DNA of 64,000 nucleotides from Litchfieldia alkalitelluris (GTDB lineage Bacteria; Bacillota; Bacilli; Bacillales; Bacillaceae_L). A model generated the notes under the pieces. It made no database searches, had not been told where the DNA came from, and was given only the letters and a program-made list of their open reading frames with translations. How positions within the stretch are numbered: position 1 is the first letter of the stretch; each line of letters begins with the position of its first letter. Where the stretch lies: positions 3,484,696 through 3,548,695 of the forward strand of contig NZ_KV917374.1 of NCBI RefSeq assembly GCF_002019645.1, given 5' to 3'. A program made the position numbers and the translations under genes. Shown here piece after piece: positions 20,125-30,773 of this stretch.

Positions 20125-21417
20125 TTATTCAAAGAAGTAACCAAAGAATTTTTTAACTTTTTTCCCTATTTTTTGTTCAGGCTCTACTTGCTTATTTTTC
20201 ACTTGTTGATGCTGTTGTTTTGTTGCTCTCTTTTCCGTTTGTTCAATTGCTACAGTCGAGCTGATATCTCTTCCTTGAATTCTTGCATGCTCATATGCAA
20301 ATTGTAACAACCCAACTCCAGTTGAATACTGAGGTTCTCTAACCCCAATATAGTCTGGTTTTGCAATACGGATATTATTTTCCAAAACAGCTTGAGCTAA
20401 TTCTAAAACACCTGGCATATTAACTACCCCGCCAGTCAGAACATATCCACCTGGTAGATCATTCACACCAAGTTTACGCACTTCATTTTGAACTAGATCA
20501 AATATTTCTTCTAGTCTTGCTTCTATAATATCTGAAATTTCCAATTGAGTAAATTGTTGCTGTTGATCACTGCCTATAATTGGGACACTGAACACTTCAT
20601 CCTCTGAAGCTAAATCATAGAAAGCATGTCCATGTTTCTTTTTAACAGCTTCAGCATTATCTGTTGAGGTACGTAACCCAATTGACAGATCTTTAGTAAT
20701 ATGATCTCCACCAATTGGAAGTACACTAGTGGATTTTAAATAACCATCCTTAAAAATTGCGATACTAGTGGAACCTCCACCTACTTCTACTAAACCAACA
20801 CCAAGATTTTTTTCATCCTCAGACAACGTAATTGATCCAGCGGCTAAAGGTTGCAGACATATTGCTACAATATCTAACCCTGCTTTTTCAACACATCGAA
20901 GTAAATTATGTAGAATTGTTCTTGAGGTTGTGATGATTGTTCCTTCAACTTCTAAGCGAACACCAAGCATTCCCCTTGGATCACTTATTTCGTCATAACC
21001 ATCTACAATGAATTGCTTAGGTATAACATCAATAATCTCTCGTTCAGGAGGAATTGAAACAAATTGTGCTGCTTCAATTACTCTTGCAACATCATCATTA
21101 CTAATCTCTCTATTTTGGCGACTTTCACTAGAAACTGCTACCACTCCATGGCAATCTATTAATTGGACTTGATTTGATGGAATACTAACAACCACTTGAT
21201 TTATTGGAATACCTACCATTCTCTCAGCTTGTTCTACAGCTTTTTTTATAGAATGAACGGTCTCATCTATATCAACAATAGAGCCTTTTTTTAACCCTTC
21301 TGATTTTACATTTCCCACCCCAATAATGTTTAAAGAATCATTGACCATTTCACCAATGATTACTTTGACACTGGATGTACCGATGTCTAGACTAACACAG
21401 ATTTCATTGTTGTTCAT
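20125..21417 (-). CDS. ftsA: cell division protein FtsA
   Basis: Actin-like ATPase that tethers FtsZ to the membrane. I start at MNNNEICVSLDIGTSSVKV (430 residues), where AAAGGAGG lies nine bases upstream; the frame extends 36 bases further without need. ATP-binding motifs SLDIGTSSVKV near residue 8-18 and VLTGGVVNMPGV near 335 are visible, and the C-terminus ends in the amphipathic membrane-targeting helix VKKFFGYFFE. Confidence 0.97.
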   Translation of the reverse strand: MNNNEICVSLDIGTSSVKVIIGEMVNDSLNIIGVGNVKSEGLKKGSIVDIDETVHSIKKAVEQAERMVGIPINQVVVSIPSNQVQLIDCHGVVAVSSESRQNREISNDDVARVIEAAQFVSIPPEREIIDVIPKQFIVDGYDEISDPRGMLGVRLEVEGTIITTSRTILHNLLRCVEKAGLDIVAICLQPLAAGSITLSEDEKNLGVGLVEVGGGSTSIAIFKDGYLKSTSVLPIGGDHITKDLSIGLRTSTDNAEAVKKKHGHAFYDLASEDEVFSVPIIGSDQQQQFTQLEISDIIEARLEEIFDLVQNEVRKLGVNDLPGGYVLTGGVVNMPGVLELAQAVLENNIRIAKPDYIGVREPQYSTGVGLLQFAYEHARIQGRDISSTVAIEQTEKRATKQQHQQVKNKQVEPEQKIGKKVKKFFGYFFE

Positions 21418-21543
21418 TCTTTGGCACCTCCTTTTGCTATTCACAAATCTCACTTTTCAATTTGAAGAACAACAACTTTTTTGAATCTAAATTCTATATA
21501 GAAAATTATTCAACAAATAGTGTGTTTTCCCCTTTAAAATTAA

Positions 21544-21906
21544 TCAATTTTTTTCACTTTTATTGCGAGATAAGCTCCATTTTGAAATTAATATTCTCCT
21601 AATCACTGCAATGTTTTGAAATAATCTGACTCCAAAAGCAAAAACAGCTACTAAATACAAGTCTACACCAAGATGAACACCTAGGAAAGCTAAACTTGCT
21701 GCTAATAATATGTTAAAGAAAAAACCTGAAACAAAAACTGCCTGATCATAGATATTTTGAAGATGAGCTCGTATTCCTCCAAATAGTGTATCAAGAGCAG
21801 CCAATACTGCAATAGACAAATAGTTTGAATATTCGTCAGGAATCGTAAACTGGGAAGAAAGTCCCAAAATTATTCCTATGATCAAACCAATTAAGGGAAG
21901 CCACAT
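21544..21906 (-). CDS. sbp: small basic protein Sbp (DUF1290)
   Basis: A 120-residue, four-helix membrane protein starting MWLPLIGLIIGIILGLSSQ with a GGIRAHLQN motif near residue 44-51. The family is conserved upstream of ftsA in Bacillus and has no established function. The ylxX stop lies 2 bases upstream, implying cotranscription. Confidence 0.88.
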   Translation of the reverse strand: MWLPLIGLIIGIILGLSSQFTIPDEYSNYLSIAVLAALDTLFGGIRAHLQNIYDQAVFVSGFFFNILLAASLAFLGVHLGVDLYLVAVFAFGVRLFQNIAVIRRILISKWSLSRNKSEKN

Positions 21907-21908
21907 AA

Positions 21909-22631
21909 TTATTTTCCACCTTTATCACTTTTCACGGGTTCCATATGCATAACACGAATTGGATCATCGAATGCCGGAATGGTAATTTCATCGTGAGGCT
22001 TAGAAATTGAGAGTTTTAAGTTTTCCACAAAAAATTCGTCGACAGCTTCTGAGGCTTTCAAGCGGTTGTATAACTTTTCTGCATCATTTGAAATAACTTT
22101 GATATCAAAAGGTAAAGAATTAATTGAATAAGAATCAATTTTTGTAATTCTTTGTATCTCTCTAATAACAGTCGTATTTATCACCCGATGGCCATCTATG
22201 GAAATTGCCTCTGCTTGGAATGAATTTAAATCATTAATTAACCTACGTAGAATATCTGCAGAGACCGAATCCGCTGGTACACCTAAATCGTTAAATGCAC
22301 GATCAACCGTTAATACTATTCCAGATCCATTTACCTCAGTTAATCCAGCTTCTGCCTTTAATTCATCTAATGTTTCTCTTAAGACAGTTTCCTTGCTATC
22401 TACTCTTTCTGTGTTATATTGCTCAATTAGTTGTTCGTATTTATAAATTTCATTTATTAATTCGGAGTGTAATTCTTGAGACTTCTTTAGGTCGTCCCTA
22501 AGTTCCCACATATCTCTAGTATCACGAACAACCGGTTCTTTAATTGTCTGAAATTGAACAGCTAGCATGAAACCAATTACGATAAGAATAATCGAAAAGC
22601 TAATATTCATTTGTTTTCCCAACACAACCAC
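21909..22631 (-). CDS. ylxX: DUF881 family protein YlxX
   Basis: About 240 residues: a single N-terminal membrane helix, a coiled coil (about residues 45-90) and a C-terminal DUF881 domain with GSGIVLTVDRA and AEAISIDGHRV motifs. Function is unknown, but the gene pair ylxW-ylxX sits between divIB and sbp throughout Bacillus. The start is unclear: GTG at 22631, TTG at 22622 or ATG at 22610 are all in frame near AAAGGTGG. Confidence 0.88.
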   Translation of the reverse strand: MVVLGKQMNISFSIILIVIGFMLAVQFQTIKEPVVRDTRDMWELRDDLKKSQELHSELINEIYKYEQLIEQYNTERVDSKETVLRETLDELKAEAGLTEVNGSGIVLTVDRAFNDLGVPADSVSADILRRLINDLNSFQAEAISIDGHRVINTTVIREIQRITKIDSYSINSLPFDIKVISNDAEKLYNRLKASEAVDEFFVENLKLSISKPHDEITIPAFDDPIRVMHMEPVKSDKGGK

Positions 22632-22673
22632 CTTTTCTATGTTTGGGTGAAATTTAAGAGATCCTTATAAATG

Positions 22674-23381
22674 TTATTGTTCATCTGCCTGTAACAAAGG
22701 ATCCATTGTTATTTCAGTATTTTCAATTGTAACAACTATATTATCTTGAACCAACTGATCCTTGACACCACCATTGATATTTAAAGCAGGATTTAAGACC
22801 TCGGGATCTCCAATTGCAGATATAATAAACGGGGCTGGATATTGATTACCATCTACTGTTACAACCGGACCATTACAATATATATAAGAATTGTGTGATA
22901 GCCTTTTACCATTTATAGATACTGCTTGTGCGCCAGAAATGTATAATTCATTTATTACCTTAAACAAATGACTTTCATGTACAAGATAATTATTCACGTC
23001 TTCTCCAGATGGTACGTAGGATGCATCCTCAAGTGTAACTTTTACCCCTTGACCTTTTACTTTAATATCGCCAATATACATACGATATTTCTCCACATCT
23101 TCGACAAGATTAAAATAAATTTGCTCTTGTTCGTGTATTGCAAGTTCTTCTTCGGTTTTTCGAACTTCTTCCTGCTTTTCAAATAACTCAGCTTGAAGAA
23201 TTTTATTACGTTCTTGTTGTTGTACTAGTAGCTCTCGAACCTCGTTTTCCTTATTCCACTGTCGGTCTGTAATTCTGCCCTCTGCAGTTTCTTTCTTGGT
23301 AAACTGATATGAGAAGGAAATCATAAACCCTAAAACAACACAAACTAAAGAAAGTACAACATATCTACCCTTCAGTTTCAC
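22674..23381 (-). CDS. ylxW: DUF881 family protein YlxW
   Basis: A 235-residue paralogue of the next gene, with an N-terminal membrane helix (residues 8-25), a glutamate-rich coiled coil (about 40-85) and a DUF881 domain carrying AQAVSINGKRL. It begins at GTG, six bases after GGGGGAGG, and overlaps divIB by 17 bases. The role is unproven; the setting suggests division or cell-envelope work. Confidence 0.88.
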   Translation of the reverse strand: MKLKGRYVVLSLVCVVLGFMISFSYQFTKKETAEGRITDRQWNKENEVRELLVQQQERNKILQAELFEKQEEVRKTEEELAIHEQEQIYFNLVEDVEKYRMYIGDIKVKGQGVKVTLEDASYVPSGEDVNNYLVHESHLFKVINELYISGAQAVSINGKRLSHNSYIYCNGPVVTVDGNQYPAPFIISAIGDPEVLNPALNINGGVKDQLVQDNIVVTIENTEITMDPLLQADEQ

Positions 23382-24159
23382 TAGTTACCTCCCCCTTTTC
23401 TTCTTTACTTTTATATTTTTCGAAGAAAGGGACAACATCTAAGTGGATAACTCCTTTTAATGAGGGATCTAACTCATTTACTACAGTTGGATAGGCAAGC
23501 ATTTTTTCAGCAAATCCTCTTACAGTTACACTAACTTCATAGCCATTGTTCATATAAAGTGTCACATGTAAGCGATCAACTTCCTTTGGTGCATGATGAA
23601 TTTCCGAAATCGAATTGGCGATACTTTCAGGAAGTTTTCTAAGTTCCCTTGCCAACCCTGCTATATCACCATCATGTTCCCAGCCAACCAAAAGAGGGGC
23701 ATCCGTTGCAGGAGCTTGTCCATTATTATTTATTGCACGGAGTGTTTTTCCATTTTCTAAGATAGGGTACAATTTACCTTCACCATCTTTTACATAAGCT
23801 ACTCTCTTTAGCTCTTTAACATCAATTACAACATGATTAGGTAATTTTCTTATAACATTTACTTCTTCTATTTCATCATGTTGACTAAGATTACTTATAA
23901 TCTTTTCTTTATCCAAATTCCAAAAACTAGTTCTAGTAGATAAGCCACTAAGCTTAATAAGGTCATCTTTAGCAACTGAGTAATTCCCAACAATAGATAT
24001 TGAAGAGACCTTACTCAACGGAGATTGAGAGTAAATCACACCAAGAACCATAAAGAAAAAGCATATAATATAAATAATTAATCGTCTATTTGCTTTCTGT
24101 TTTCTCTTTTGTTTTAATTTTGGAATCCGATCTTCAATTGTAACAACCTTAGTGTCCAA
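23365..24159 (-). CDS. divIB: cell division protein DivIB (FtsQ)
   Basis: Bitopic membrane protein of the divisome that forms a complex with FtsL and DivIC. The 264-residue protein has a basic cytoplasmic N-terminus (KLKQKRKQKANRR), one membrane helix (about 28-46), a POTRA domain starting at SKVSSISIVGNYSV, and the FtsQ beta domain with a charged tail. It lies between murB and ylxW as in B. subtilis. Confidence 0.95.
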   Translation of the reverse strand: MDTKVVTIEDRIPKLKQKRKQKANRRLIIYIICFFFMVLGVIYSQSPLSKVSSISIVGNYSVAKDDLIKLSGLSTRTSFWNLDKEKIISNLSQHDEIEEVNVIRKLPNHVVIDVKELKRVAYVKDGEGKLYPILENGKTLRAINNNGQAPATDAPLLVGWEHDGDIAGLARELRKLPESIANSISEIHHAPKEVDRLHVTLYMNNGYEVSVTVRGFAEKMLAYPTVVNELDPSLKGVIHLDVVPFFEKYKSKEEKGEVTSETEG

Positions 24160-24192
24160 ATACTTTCACCTCACCTTAGGTGCAGGTTTATT

Positions 24193-24224
24193 GCTGATTA
24201 CAAACAAGAGATATTTGCAATCAG
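24193..24224. other. hairpin in the murB-divIB gap
   Basis: GCTGATTACAAA pairs with TTTGCAATCAGC (one mismatch) across an eight-base loop. No strong U-run follows on the minus strand, so it may be a weak terminator, a processing site or nothing specific. Confidence 0.35.
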
Positions 24225-24334
24225 CATAAAACCGTCCTTCATAATCCTGGACGAAATATGTCATTAATTCTAATTCTTCTAACTTATGGGAAATATTATA
24301 TCATAATTACCAGAATTTTGGGGTAGCTTTTGTT

Positions 24335-25243
24335 TTACTTTCGGCCAATTATTTCAACTTCTGTTTCCATTTCAACTCCATACTTTTGATAGATGGTATC
24401 CTTAATATATTGGATTAAATCCAATACATTTTTAGCTGTTGCTCCACCCGCATTTACTATGAAGTTACCATGCATCTCAGATATTTGAGCTCCGCCAATT
24501 GAATAACCCTTTAGTCCAGCCTGTTCAATTAACTGTCCGGCATAATTCGGAAGAGGATTTCGAAAAATACTTCCTGCACAAGGAAAATTCCAAGGTTGGG
24601 TATCTTTTCGGTAATCTTTATTTTTTTGCATTATTGCAACTATCTCTTCTTTTTTGCCTTCTTTTAGTTCAAACACTGCTTCTAGAACAATTCCCGGTCG
24701 CTTCGTTTGAAGAACAGATGTACGATAAGAAAATTCAAGTTCTTCATTGGTTAGCCATTCAGTCGAACCATCTTCAAATAAAATGAATGCTTTCTTTAAA
24801 ATTTTAGAGATATCCGATCCATGTGCTCCTGCATTCATATAAACTGCTCCTCCAACAGACCCGGGAATTCCGCTTGCAAAAGCAAAACCATCTAGCCCTT
24901 CCTTACTTATGACCATTGCTAGTTTTACGATTGGATATCCTCCACCAACTGTAACAGTAGTTCCATCTATGTCAATGTGATCTAAGCCATTAGCAAGTTT
25001 AATAACCACACCTTCTATTCCTTCATCAGAGACTAATAAATTTGAACCTCGCCCAATTGCCCTCCATGGAAGTTTGTAATGACTTATGATTTTTATAGCA
25101 TTTATTAGCCCTTCGATATCATTCGGAATGATCAACAGATCTGCTGGGCCACCTATTTTCATTGTAGTATGGTTAGCTAATAATTCATTTTCCAAGATTT
25201 TGCCTACTTTAGCTTCTTGTAATTCATCGATGATTTTCTCCAA
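24335..25243 (-). CDS. murB: UDP-N-acetylenolpyruvoylglucosamine reductase MurB
   Basis: FAD/NADPH enzyme that makes UDP-MurNAc. The 302-residue protein is the short type II form. FAD-binding motifs [15 protein letters not shown] and [18 protein letters not shown] are present, the catalytic serine lies in CAGSIFRNP, and the final glutamate region follows near [15 protein letters not shown] precedes the ATG. It is part of the dcw cluster between murG and divIB. Confidence 0.96.
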   Translation of the reverse strand: MEKIIDELQEAKVGKILENELLANHTTMKIGGPADLLIIPNDIEGLINAIKIISHYKLPWRAIGRGSNLLVSDEGIEGVVIKLANGLDHIDIDGTTVTVGGGYPIVKLAMVISKEGLDGFAFASGIPGSVGGAVYMNAGAHGSDISKILKKAFILFEDGSTEWLTNEELEFSYRTSVLQTKRPGIVLEAVFELKEGKKEEIVAIMQKNKDYRKDTQPWNFPCAGSIFRNPLPNYAGQLIEQAGLKGYSIGGAQISEMHGNFIVNAGGATAKNVLDLIQYIKDTIYQKYGVEMETEVEIIGRK

Positions 25244-25387
25244 ATCAAATTACCTCCTTAATCGGTTACCTTTTCACAGTGGTATTATTTCAATATTCTA
25301 TGCATGACAAATACCTAAAGGAACAATAACATGTTTATGCCTTAATCGGACCAAGCCAAACAGCCCTGGTTAGCGTTTTACCCGAGC

Positions 25388-26476
25388 CTATTTTAACTCC
25401 TTAATCAATTTGTAAAGTCGGTTAGCTGCGTCTCTAATCCCGATTTCATAGGATGCCTTCTTCATTTCTGATAATGTGTGATCATTAAGTAAAATTGAAT
25501 CAATATCTTTTATTAATTGTTCTCCAGAAAATTCCCGTTCTAATCTAATAATAGCTGCATTATTTTCACTTAGTGACCTTGCATTCTTTTCTTGATGATT
25601 ATTAGTTACATACGGACTAGGGATTAAAATACTTGGAAGGCCTAATGCCGTAATTTCAGCTAAAGTAGTAGCACCTGCTCTAGCAACAATTAAATCAACA
25701 CCTGCCAAAACCTCTGGCATATTATGTAAAAACGGTTTGATGATAACATTTTTGGGATTCCCAACTTCTTTTACCTTCTTCATAACATTTTCATAGTGAG
25801 CATCACCAGTAACATACAAAAACTGATACCCTTTATCTTCTACTTGGTTCAACACTTCAAGAACTGCATCATTTATTGGACGTGCTCCCCTACTTCCTCC
25901 AACAATTAAAACAGACTTTTTTGAAGGTTGAAGACCAACACTTCTTTTACCTTTATGTCCATCATGTCCAAGCACCTCTTGTGCTCTTGGATTACCTGTC
26001 AAAACAACCTTTTCAGAAGGAAAATACTCTTTTGCATCTTCAAAGCATATAGCAATTCGATCAACATACTTACTTAAAAATTTATTCGTTAAACCTGGTA
26101 CACTATTTTGCTCATGGATAATTGTTTTCACTTTAAGTTTCGCAGCTCCATAAACTACCGGGCCACAAACATAACCACCTGTTCCAATCACTACATCAGG
26201 TTTAAAATTCTTAATAATTCGTTTACTGTCTGAAACCCCTTTAAAAAACCTTGCAATTGTTTTCACATTTTCAAAGGATAACTTTCGTTTAAAGCCTGTA
26301 ATATTTATTGTTTTAAAGGATATCCCTGCCCTTGGAACAATTTTGCTTTCCAACCCTTTTTCAGTGCCAATATATAAAAATTCCGCATCAGGATTCATTT
26401 TTTTCACTTCATTAATTAATGCTAAAGCTGGATAGATATGTCCACCCGTACCTCCACCACTTACTAAAATCCTCAT
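25388..26476 (-). CDS. murG: lipid II synthase MurG
   Basis: Membrane-associated GT28 glycosyltransferase that adds GlcNAc to lipid I. About 362 residues, starting [18 protein letters not shown], the N-terminal G-loop; the second G-loop [12 protein letters not shown] lies near 190 and the sugar-nucleotide site [10 protein letters not shown] near 265. I use the ATG nine bases after GGAGG; an in-frame TTG nine bases earlier is adjacent to the Shine-Dalgarno. It lies between spoVE and murB. Confidence 0.96.
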   Translation of the reverse strand: MRILVSGGGTGGHIYPALALINEVKKMNPDAEFLYIGTEKGLESKIVPRAGISFKTINITGFKRKLSFENVKTIARFFKGVSDSKRIIKNFKPDVVIGTGGYVCGPVVYGAAKLKVKTIIHEQNSVPGLTNKFLSKYVDRIAICFEDAKEYFPSEKVVLTGNPRAQEVLGHDGHKGKRSVGLQPSKKSVLIVGGSRGARPINDAVLEVLNQVEDKGYQFLYVTGDAHYENVMKKVKEVGNPKNVIIKPFLHNMPEVLAGVDLIVARAGATTLAEITALGLPSILIPSPYVTNNHQEKNARSLSENNAAIIRLEREFSGEQLIKDIDSILLNDHTLSEMKKASYEIGIRDAANRLYKLIKELK

Positions 26477-26515
26477 AATTATCAACCTCCGATTAATGAA
26501 TACTGCTTATTAGTT

Positions 26516-26677
26516 AAGGCTCTTTTCTGAAAGATTGTTGCTATTCGAACCATAGTAGAAGATAAATAGCTGTTATTATACAATAATGGCATCACGAAAG
26601 AAAAGACGCCACTTCCCTTATTTCACAGTGTTTTATATGACGGTTTAAACGCAACCAAGTTTACGAAAATAGCCTTA
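26516..26677. repeat. dispersed ~165-bp repeat, copy in the spoVE-murG gap
   Basis: Begins AAGGCTCTTTTCTGAAA and ends AAGTTTACGAAAATAGCCTTA with GAAAAGACGCCAC in the middle. It matches the tandem units at 53331-53840 in the same orientation and is about as long, with many substitutions. Confidence 0.8.
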
Positions 26678-26737
26678 GTTAAAGTAACTCATTCAATCAT
26701 ATTCATTATCATCATTCAACATCCTTAAAGTCAAAAG

Positions 26738-26768
26738 TTAAACCCTGTTTTTATATAAACAGGGTTGG
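26738..26768 (-). terminator. hairpin after spoVE
   Basis: AACCCTGTTTATAT / AAAACAGGGTT stem just downstream of spoVE on the minus strand, followed by TTAACTTTTG, a weak U-tract. It may partially end spoVE transcription before murG. Confidence 0.55.
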
Positions 26769-26817
26769 TTTAAGGTATTAGTATTATAACATGATTCACT
26801 ATTCTTTAATAACCTTT

Positions 26818-27918
26818 TTAGTATCTAGCATATCTACTAATATTTAATAACACTCCGACAGCTGCCAACATCAAGGTTAGTGATGAACCACCATAACTTA
26901 AGAAAGGAAGAGTGATCCCCGTAACAGGCATTAAGCCAGTTACAACACCAACATTTATAATAACCTGAATAGCTATCATTCCTATGATTCCTATAGCTAA
27001 AAAGCTACCGAACAAGTCAGGAGCTCCTAAAGCTATTCTGACACCTCTCCAAAGCAACAAACTAAATAGAAGAATAACAAAAGATCCTCCAATAAATCCA
27101 AGTTCTTCTGCCAATATAGCATAGATGAAATCTGTTTGAGGTTCGGGTAAATAAAAGAATTTCTGCCTACTTTGTCCAAGACCTAGGCCAAATAATCCTC
27201 CTGGCCCAATAGCATAAAGCGACTGAATGATTTGGAAGCCACTACCTAATGGATCTTCCCAGGGGTTTAAAAAGGACGTAATTCTTTTTATCCGGTATGG
27301 AGCAGATAATATTAAGCCAACAAACCCAGCAACACCTAATAGACCCAGCATCACAAAGTGACTTAATCTAGCTCCAGCAATGAAAATCATCACAATACAT
27401 GTCCCAACCATCACAGTTCCAGTACCTAAATCAGGCTGAAGCATAATAATTCCAAATGCTATAAAAACAAGTGATAGTGATGGAACAAGACCTTTTTTAA
27501 AGGACGTTATTTTCTTTTGATTTTCTGATAAATATTTTGCTAGAAATGCAATCATTGCTAGTTTCATGAATTCCGAGGGTTGGATAGAAAAAGCGCCCAC
27601 ACCAATCCAACTCCTAGATCCATTTCTCACCATTCCTACTCCTGGAATTAAAACCAGTATTAATAGTACAAAACAAACAATTATAATTACCTTTGCCCAG
27701 GTTCTCCATGTCCAATAATCGACATTCATAATGAAGAACATTGCTAACACTCCAACTCCTGCGAATAAAAGTTGGCGTTTAGCGAAAAAGAAAGAGTCGT
27801 CAAACTTATAAGTAGCCCAAATTGCACTTGCACTATAAACCATTATGAGTCCGACAGTCAGTAGAGAAAGCGTAATAATAACTAGTATGATGTCTGGCGT
27901 AGATTTCTTGGTCGACAA
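26818..27918 (-). CDS. spoVE: SEDS-family lipid II polymerase/flippase SpoVE
   Basis: Polytopic SEDS protein (FtsW/RodA/SpoVE), needed for spore cortex peptidoglycan, likely with SpoVD. I use a TTG start giving LSTKKSTPDIIL and 366 residues, equal to B. subtilis SpoVE, with GAGGTG six bases upstream. About ten membrane helices are present with the motifs MVYSASAIWA near 30 and GGSSL near the C-terminus. Because of paralogy with ftsW, the name rests on synteny between murD and murG and on the N-terminal match. Confidence 0.9.
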   Translation of the reverse strand: MSTKKSTPDIILVIITLSLLTVGLIMVYSASAIWATYKFDDSFFFAKRQLLFAGVGVLAMFFIMNVDYWTWRTWAKVIIIVCFVLLILVLIPGVGMVRNGSRSWIGVGAFSIQPSEFMKLAMIAFLAKYLSENQKKITSFKKGLVPSLSLVFIAFGIIMLQPDLGTGTVMVGTCIVMIFIAGARLSHFVMLGLLGVAGFVGLILSAPYRIKRITSFLNPWEDPLGSGFQIIQSLYAIGPGGLFGLGLGQSRQKFFYLPEPQTDFIYAILAEELGFIGGSFVILLFSLLLWRGVRIALGAPDLFGSFLAIGIIGMIAIQVIINVGVVTGLMPVTGITLPFLSYGGSSLTLMLAAVGVLLNISRYARY

Positions 27919-28017
27919 TGCACACACCTCAACGTTCTTAAATTAAGAGCATGTGTTAAAAATGGTTATTCAAACGAGATAATTTTTATTAAGCAAACCA
28001 TTTATAAGACGAGCCCC

Positions 28018-29370
28018 TTACTTAAGCTTATGCACGCTGTTTATAAAAATGTCTCCTCTTTCTTCAAAAGTCTTATATTGATCCCAGCTTGCACATGCTG
28101 GTGATAGCAATATTACGTCTTCTTCATTGGAAACAGCATATGCCGCTGCAACAGCTTTCTCTACATTATCGACAGATTTAATCGTATCTATTCCCGCTGT
28201 TTGACCAGCTTTAGCCATTTTTTCTGCTGTTTGTCCAAAGACAATTAAAGCTTTTACGTTTTTTAAGTACGGTACAAGCTCGTCAAATTCATTTCCACGA
28301 TCTAAGCCTCCAGCAAGAAGAATGACCGGCTGCTCGAATGCTGATAAGGCTTTTTGAGTGGCTAAAATATTTGTTGCTTTTGAATCATTATAAAATCTTC
28401 TTCCTTTAAGTGTCTCTACATATTGTAAGCGATGCTTCACACCCGTGAAGGTTCTTAGGACGTTTTGAATTGCCTCATTCTTCACATCTAATATTTTTGC
28501 TACAGAAACTGCGGCAAGGATATTTTCGAGGTTGTGCTTACCTGGTAATGCAATTTCACTCATTTCAATAATAGATTCATCATTGAAATATAAGAAACCA
28601 TCCCTTACATATGCCCCTTCTTCCAACACTTTCGAAGTAGAAAAATATATTTTCTGTGCCTTACTATTTTTTGAAAGTTCAACAACTTCATAGTCATCAG
28701 CGTTAACAATACTAAAATCATTTTCTGTTTGATTTTTATAAATGTTACCTTTAGCTTTGACATATTCCCTTTTTGTTCCATGGTAGTCTAAATGAGCATC
28801 AAAGATATTAAGTAAAACCGCAACCTTAGGAGTAAAGGTTGGTACCCCCATTAACTGAAATGAGGATAACTCAGTAACAATGACTTGGTCATCATTAGCA
28901 TATTTAGCAACCTCAGAAGCAGCAGTGCCAATATTTCCTGCTAAGAGTGGATTTTTATTAGCAACTTTAAAGATTTCATATATTAATGTAGTTGTAGTTG
29001 TCTTCCCATTTGACCCCGTGATTCCTATAAATGGTGCATTTGTAAGGTAGTATGCAATCTCTACCTCGGTAACCACAGGAATGTTTCGTTCAAGTGCGGC
29101 AGCAACTATTGGATTACTATAAGGGATACCCGGGTTTTTAACGACAATGTCAAAATGATCATCCAAAATTGAAATTGGATGACCTCCACAAATAACCTTT
29201 ATACCTTTGGCCTCTAGAGATTGAGCGGCTTCATTTTGTTCGAAAGGTTTTTGATCATTTACAACTAGCTTCGCCCCTAAGTTATGTAACACAGTTGCTG
29301 CAGCAAAACCACTTTTTGCTAAACCAAGAACTAGTATATTCTTCCCTAAAAACTTCTCCGTATTTTTCAA
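28018..29370 (-). CDS. murD: UDP-N-acetylmuramoyl-L-alanine:D-glutamate ligase MurD
   Basis: ATP-dependent Mur ligase adding D-Glu to UDP-MurNAc-L-Ala. The 450-residue protein has the N-terminal Rossmann-like domain ([12 protein letters not shown]), the ATP loop [15 protein letters not shown] near 115, VKHRLQYV and DSKATN in the C-terminal half. It directly abuts mraY upstream. All key motifs are present. Confidence 0.97.
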   Translation of the reverse strand: MKNTEKFLGKNILVLGLAKSGFAAATVLHNLGAKLVVNDQKPFEQNEAAQSLEAKGIKVICGGHPISILDDHFDIVVKNPGIPYSNPIVAAALERNIPVVTEVEIAYYLTNAPFIGITGSNGKTTTTTLIYEIFKVANKNPLLAGNIGTAASEVAKYANDDQVIVTELSSFQLMGVPTFTPKVAVLLNIFDAHLDYHGTKREYVKAKGNIYKNQTENDFSIVNADDYEVVELSKNSKAQKIYFSTSKVLEEGAYVRDGFLYFNDESIIEMSEIALPGKHNLENILAAVSVAKILDVKNEAIQNVLRTFTGVKHRLQYVETLKGRRFYNDSKATNILATQKALSAFEQPVILLAGGLDRGNEFDELVPYLKNVKALIVFGQTAEKMAKAGQTAGIDTIKSVDNVEKAVAAAYAVSNEEDVILLSPACASWDQYKTFEERGDIFINSVHKLK

Positions 29371-30348
29371 TTAAATCCACACCTCTATATAGATTCCGAG
29401 TACGGCTAATAACAAACCAACACTCCAAAATGTTACAACAATTCTCCACTCATTCCATCCAACTAATTCGTAATGGTGATGAAGAGGACTCATTTTAAAC
29501 ACACGTTTACCTGTTGTTTTAAAAGAGATCACTTGAATAATAACTGATAATGTTTCAATGACAAAGACACCACCAATAATAATAAGCAAAATCTCTAACT
29601 TAGTAAGAATAGCAACTGTAGCAATTGCACCACCTAAAGCTAATGAACCTGTATCCCCCATAAACACTTTTGCAGGGTGAGCATTAAACACGAGAAACCC
29701 TAAGACCGCACCAACTACAGCGACAGAAAAAATAGCTACTTCATATTCAGATTGGTACCACGCTAATACAGTAAAAGCACCAAAAGCTATGGCTGCAGTT
29801 CCAGATACCAGTCCGTCTAGACCATCAGTTAGATTCACAGCATTAGAAAAACCTACTAACCAAAAGATAATAAATAAAACATAGAATATGCCGAGGTCAA
29901 AGCTATATTCAGTTCCAGGAATACTTACTTCTGTTGAAAACTGATTCTGCTTAAAAATAATATAGAAAATGACAGAGATAACAATTTGACCAAGTAACTT
30001 TTGTCTAGATGTCAAACCCAAATTCCTCTTCATAACTACTTTAATAAAATCATCTAAAAATCCTAAAATCCCAAATCCAACTGTTACAAGAAGTAACAAT
30101 AGTGTTTTTGCTCCTATTTCTTCACTAAACTTCATTGTCATAACTAAAGTTGTTATGATAATCGACAACAAAATAATCACTCCACCCATAGTAGGTGTTC
30201 CTGATTTTTTTTGGTGTGATTTCGGTCCCTCTTCACGTATACTTTGCCCAAATTTAAGCCTTCTTAGGAAGGGAATAAACAAAGGTGATAGAATCACACA
30301 AATTAAAAATCCCATAAATATTGTAAATAATATCACTTGTTCATTCAT
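29371..30348 (-). CDS. mraY: phospho-MurNAc-pentapeptide translocase MraY
   Basis: Integral membrane enzyme that transfers phospho-MurNAc-pentapeptide to undecaprenyl phosphate, producing lipid I. The 325-residue protein has about ten helices and the family motifs FLDDFIK (near 98), [12 protein letters not shown] (near 170) and [12 protein letters not shown] near the C-terminus. Its ATG overlaps the stop of the upstream MurF-like frame (ATGA), and its ribosome site AAAGGAGGGG lies inside that frame. Confidence 0.97.
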   Translation of the reverse strand: MNEQVILFTIFMGFLICVILSPLFIPFLRRLKFGQSIREEGPKSHQKKSGTPTMGGVIILLSIIITTLVMTMKFSEEIGAKTLLLLLVTVGFGILGFLDDFIKVVMKRNLGLTSRQKLLGQIVISVIFYIIFKQNQFSTEVSIPGTEYSFDLGIFYVLFIIFWLVGFSNAVNLTDGLDGLVSGTAAIAFGAFTVLAWYQSEYEVAIFSVAVVGAVLGFLVFNAHPAKVFMGDTGSLALGGAIATVAILTKLEILLIIIGGVFVIETLSVIIQVISFKTTGKRVFKMSPLHHHYELVGWNEWRIVVTFWSVGLLLAVLGIYIEVWI

Positions 30349-30773
30349 TCTTCATCCCCTCCTTTAATCAACTTGTTAATTTCTTTTAGTACAGCACTAT
30401 CATATGTGTTAGTTTCTACATTATGTCCTTCTCTGAAAGAAAGAGAAAATTTCGTGACCCTATTTCCTTCTGTATGGTTATTATAATCAATAATAAGATC
30501 CTTTAAGGCTTTTACCGTATCGTCTACTAAAAATAACGGAAAATGGTTTGGTACAAAAACTGGAATTTTTTCATAATTACTCCAAACTGCGCCTATTGCA
30601 CCATTATCAATAGCATCTTTTAAGTCCTCTTCAAGGCTTTTATTTAATGGTACATAAAGTCCTTTATAAACCTTATCAGTTGAATCTATATACACCTCAT
30701 GGAATTCAATAGCTGCATCTTTTGTTCCATGTGTTTCAGGAAATAATCTACATAATTGACTGTATACTATCAC
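30345..30773 (-). CDS. stand-alone MurF N-terminal-like domain protein
   Basis: A 142-residue protein between murE and mraY, the place where many Bacillaceae carry murF. Residues about 20-95 resemble the MurF N-terminal substrate domain ([42 protein letters not shown]), but the ATP-binding central domain (GTNGKT) and the C-terminal domain are absent; the last 45 residues are not recognisable. It is not debris: it starts with GTG sharing a base with the murE stop, has AAGGAG 11 bases upstream, and ends in an ATGA overlap with mraY. A full MurF must exist elsewhere. It could be a pseudogene remnant or a retained regulatory or coupling frame. Confidence 0.75.
   Translation of the reverse strand: MIVYSQLCRLFPETHGTKDAAIEFHEVYIDSTDKVYKGLYVPLNKSLEEDLKDAIDNGAIGAVWSNYEKIPVFVPNHFPLFLVDDTVKALKDLIIDYNNHTEGNRVTKFSLSFREGHNVETNTYDSAVLKEINKLIKGGDEE

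Noticed and set aside
30345-30773. Complete murF gene
   Set aside because: The frame ends after 142 codons, lacks the GTNGKT ATP loop, and mraY follows directly; there is no continuation in another frame.
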